DNA of 6,499 bases from Methylophilaceae bacterium UBA6140 (GTDB lineage Bacteria > Pseudomonadota > Gammaproteobacteria > Burkholderiales > Methylophilaceae): NCBI GenBank assembly GCA_002423265.1, contig DIVE01000059.1, positions 2,123 to 8,621 on the forward strand, read 5' to 3'. Numbering within the stretch: position 1 is the first letter of the stretch; each line of letters opens with the position of its first letter. Positions 5,384 through 6,499 of the stretch are shown piece by piece. A program made the position numbers and the translations under genes. The notes beneath the pieces were generated by a model that saw nothing but the letters and a program-made list of their open reading frames with translations, made no database searches and was not told the DNA's origin.

Positions 5384-6472
5384 TCAGGCGTTTACCCGTT
5401 CGAATTCCCGCATGAACTGCACCAGCGCCTGCACGCCCTCGACCGGCATGGCGTTATAGATCGAAGCGCGCATGCCGCCCACCAGCTTGTGGCCTTTCAA
5501 CTGCAGCAGCCCGCGCTCGCCGGCCTGCTGTAAAAAGGCGGCATCCAGTGACGGGGTTTGCAGCGTGAACGGTATATTCATGCGCGAACGGTTTTCAACT
5601 GCGATCGGCGAATGATAAAAATCCGAAGCATCCAGATAATCATAAAGGATGCCCGCCTTGAGGATATTGGTTTTTTCCATTTCCGCCAAGCCGCCCTTCG
5701 CCTTCAACCACTTGAACACCAGGCCGGCGATATAAATGCCGTAAGTCGGCGGCGTGTTGTACATGGAGTCATGGTCGGCATGCGTCTTGTAATCCAGCAT
5801 GGTCGGCGTTCCAGCGCGAGCCTTGCCGATCAGGTCTTCACGCACGATGACGATGGCGAGCCCTGCCGGGCCGATGTTCTTCTGCGCGCCGGCGTAGATC
5901 AGCCCATAGCGGCTGACATCAATCGGCCGCGACAGGATGTGCGAGGACATATCGGCCACCAGCGGCACATTGCCGGTCTCCGGCGTCCAGAATATCTCAA
6001 CACCGCCGATGGTCTCGTTCGAAGTGTAGTGCACATAGGCGGCGTCCGGGTTCAGGTGCCATTCGCTCTGCGACGGCGCATAAGTGAAACTGCGGTCGGC
6101 GGAAGAAGCGGCCACATTCACTTCACAGAAACGTTTGGCCTCGTTGATCGCCTTTTCCGACCAGATGCCGGTATTGATGTAGTCCGCCGAAGTCTTGCCT
6201 TGCAGCAGGTTGAGAGGAATCATCGCAAACTGACTGTGCGCCCCGCCCTGCAGGAACAGCACCTTGTAATTGGACGGGATCGCCAGTAACTCGCGCAGGT
6301 CGGATTCCGCCTCATGCGCGATTTGCAGGAACTCCTTGCCGCGATGCGACATCTCCATCACCGACATACCGGAGCCGTGCCAATCCAGCATCTCATCCCG
6401 TGCCTGCATCAGAACCTCTTTCGGCAGCACAGCAGGTCCGGCAGAGAAATTATAGATTTGCGTCATGTCCAT
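5384..6472 (-). CDS. serC: Phosphoserine aminotransferase SerC
   Basis: SerC is a pyridoxal-phosphate enzyme that turns 3-phosphohydroxypyruvate plus glutamate into phosphoserine. It also acts in the DXP-dependent vitamin B6 route on 3-hydroxy-2-oxo-4-phosphonooxybutanoate. The 362 residues are family length and begin with the hallmark [11 protein letters not shown] (7-17). Other signatures are [14 protein letters not shown] (35-48), [19 protein letters not shown] (72-90), [12 protein letters not shown] (148-159), [14 protein letters not shown] (172-185), the PLP-lysine segment [12 protein letters not shown] (193-204) with Lys198, and [10 protein letters not shown] (332-341). Two in-frame ATGs compete: 6470-6472 and, two codons later, 6464-6466. 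The second matches the usual N-terminus better, and neither has a clear Shine-Dalgarno. Only 27 bases lie upstream, so the promoter, or the gyrA gene often found there in betaproteobacteria, is out of view. It is followed directly by pheA. Confidence 0.97.
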   Translation of the reverse strand: MDMTQIYNFSAGPAVLPKEVLMQARDEMLDWHGSGMSVMEMSHRGKEFLQIAHEAESDLRELLAIPSNYKVLFLQGGAHSQFAMIPLNLLQGKTSADYINTGIWSEKAINEAKRFCEVNVAASSADRSFTYAPSQSEWHLNPDAAYVHYTSNETIGGVEIFWTPETGNVPLVADMSSHILSRPIDVSRYGLIYAGAQKNIGPAGLAIVIVREDLIGKARAGTPTMLDYKTHADHDSMYNTPPTYGIYIAGLVFKWLKAKGGLAEMEKTNILKAGILYDYLDASDFYHSPIAVENRSRMNIPFTLQTPSLDAAFLQQAGERGLLQLKGHKLVGGMRASIYNAMPVEGVQALVQFMREFERVNA

Positions 6473-6499
6473 GTTGGTTTTCTGATTTTGTTAGTTTTC

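Noticed and set aside
1..6499. CRISPR arrays, tRNA/rRNA genes, insertion sequences or phage genes
   Set aside because: I found no regularly spaced repeats, no tRNA-like cloverleaf and no transposase or integrase; nearly all of the sequence is accounted for by conserved biosynthetic genes.

Overview
The window is a compact stretch of amino-acid and cofactor biosynthesis genes, all read from the minus strand. In transcription order (right to left) they are serC, pheA, hisC (hisC2 type), a class I DAHP synthase (aroG/aroF type), then pqqA, pqqB and the first two-thirds of pqqC, which runs off the left edge. The gene content and the serC-pheA-hisC order point to a betaproteobacterium, where a gyrA-serC-pheA-hisC-tyrA-aroA run is common. 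A pqq cluster suggests an organism using quinoprotein dehydrogenases (for example a methylotroph or other alcohol or sugar oxidiser in the Nitrosomonadales/Methylophilales neighbourhood). The exact taxon cannot be fixed from this sequence alone.

Right part (about 5384-6499): serC, then pheA after a 34-base gap, probably co-transcribed. Between pheA and hisC lies a 301-base gap (3981-4281). It holds a candidate extended -10 promoter, a 111-bp palindromic element made of two inverted 41-bp units with different but self-complementary cores, and a well-formed intrinsic terminator just upstream of the hisC ribosome binding site. The hisC start is GTG. The DAHP synthase gene follows hisC by 24 bases.

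Left part (1-1763): after a 161-base non-coding gap comes pqqA, a 23-codon gene at 1531-1602 that is easily missed. It is followed by a strong hairpin with a UACG tetraloop and a U-tract, then pqqB, then pqqC whose Shine-Dalgarno overlaps the pqqB stop. The hairpin probably lets pqqA be made in excess over the enzymes, as expected for a peptide that is consumed stoichiometrically.

Functionally the genes link up. DAHP synthase starts the shikimate pathway, PheA takes chorismate to phenylpyruvate, HisC2 can transaminate aromatic keto acids, SerC supplies serine and pyridoxal phosphate precursors, and PQQ is built from a Glu and a Tyr within PqqA. The most unusual points are the pqq genes sitting where tyrA/aroA would usually follow, the terminator in the hisC leader, and the structured pqqA-pqqB spacer. 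I see no evidence of a wholly new system.
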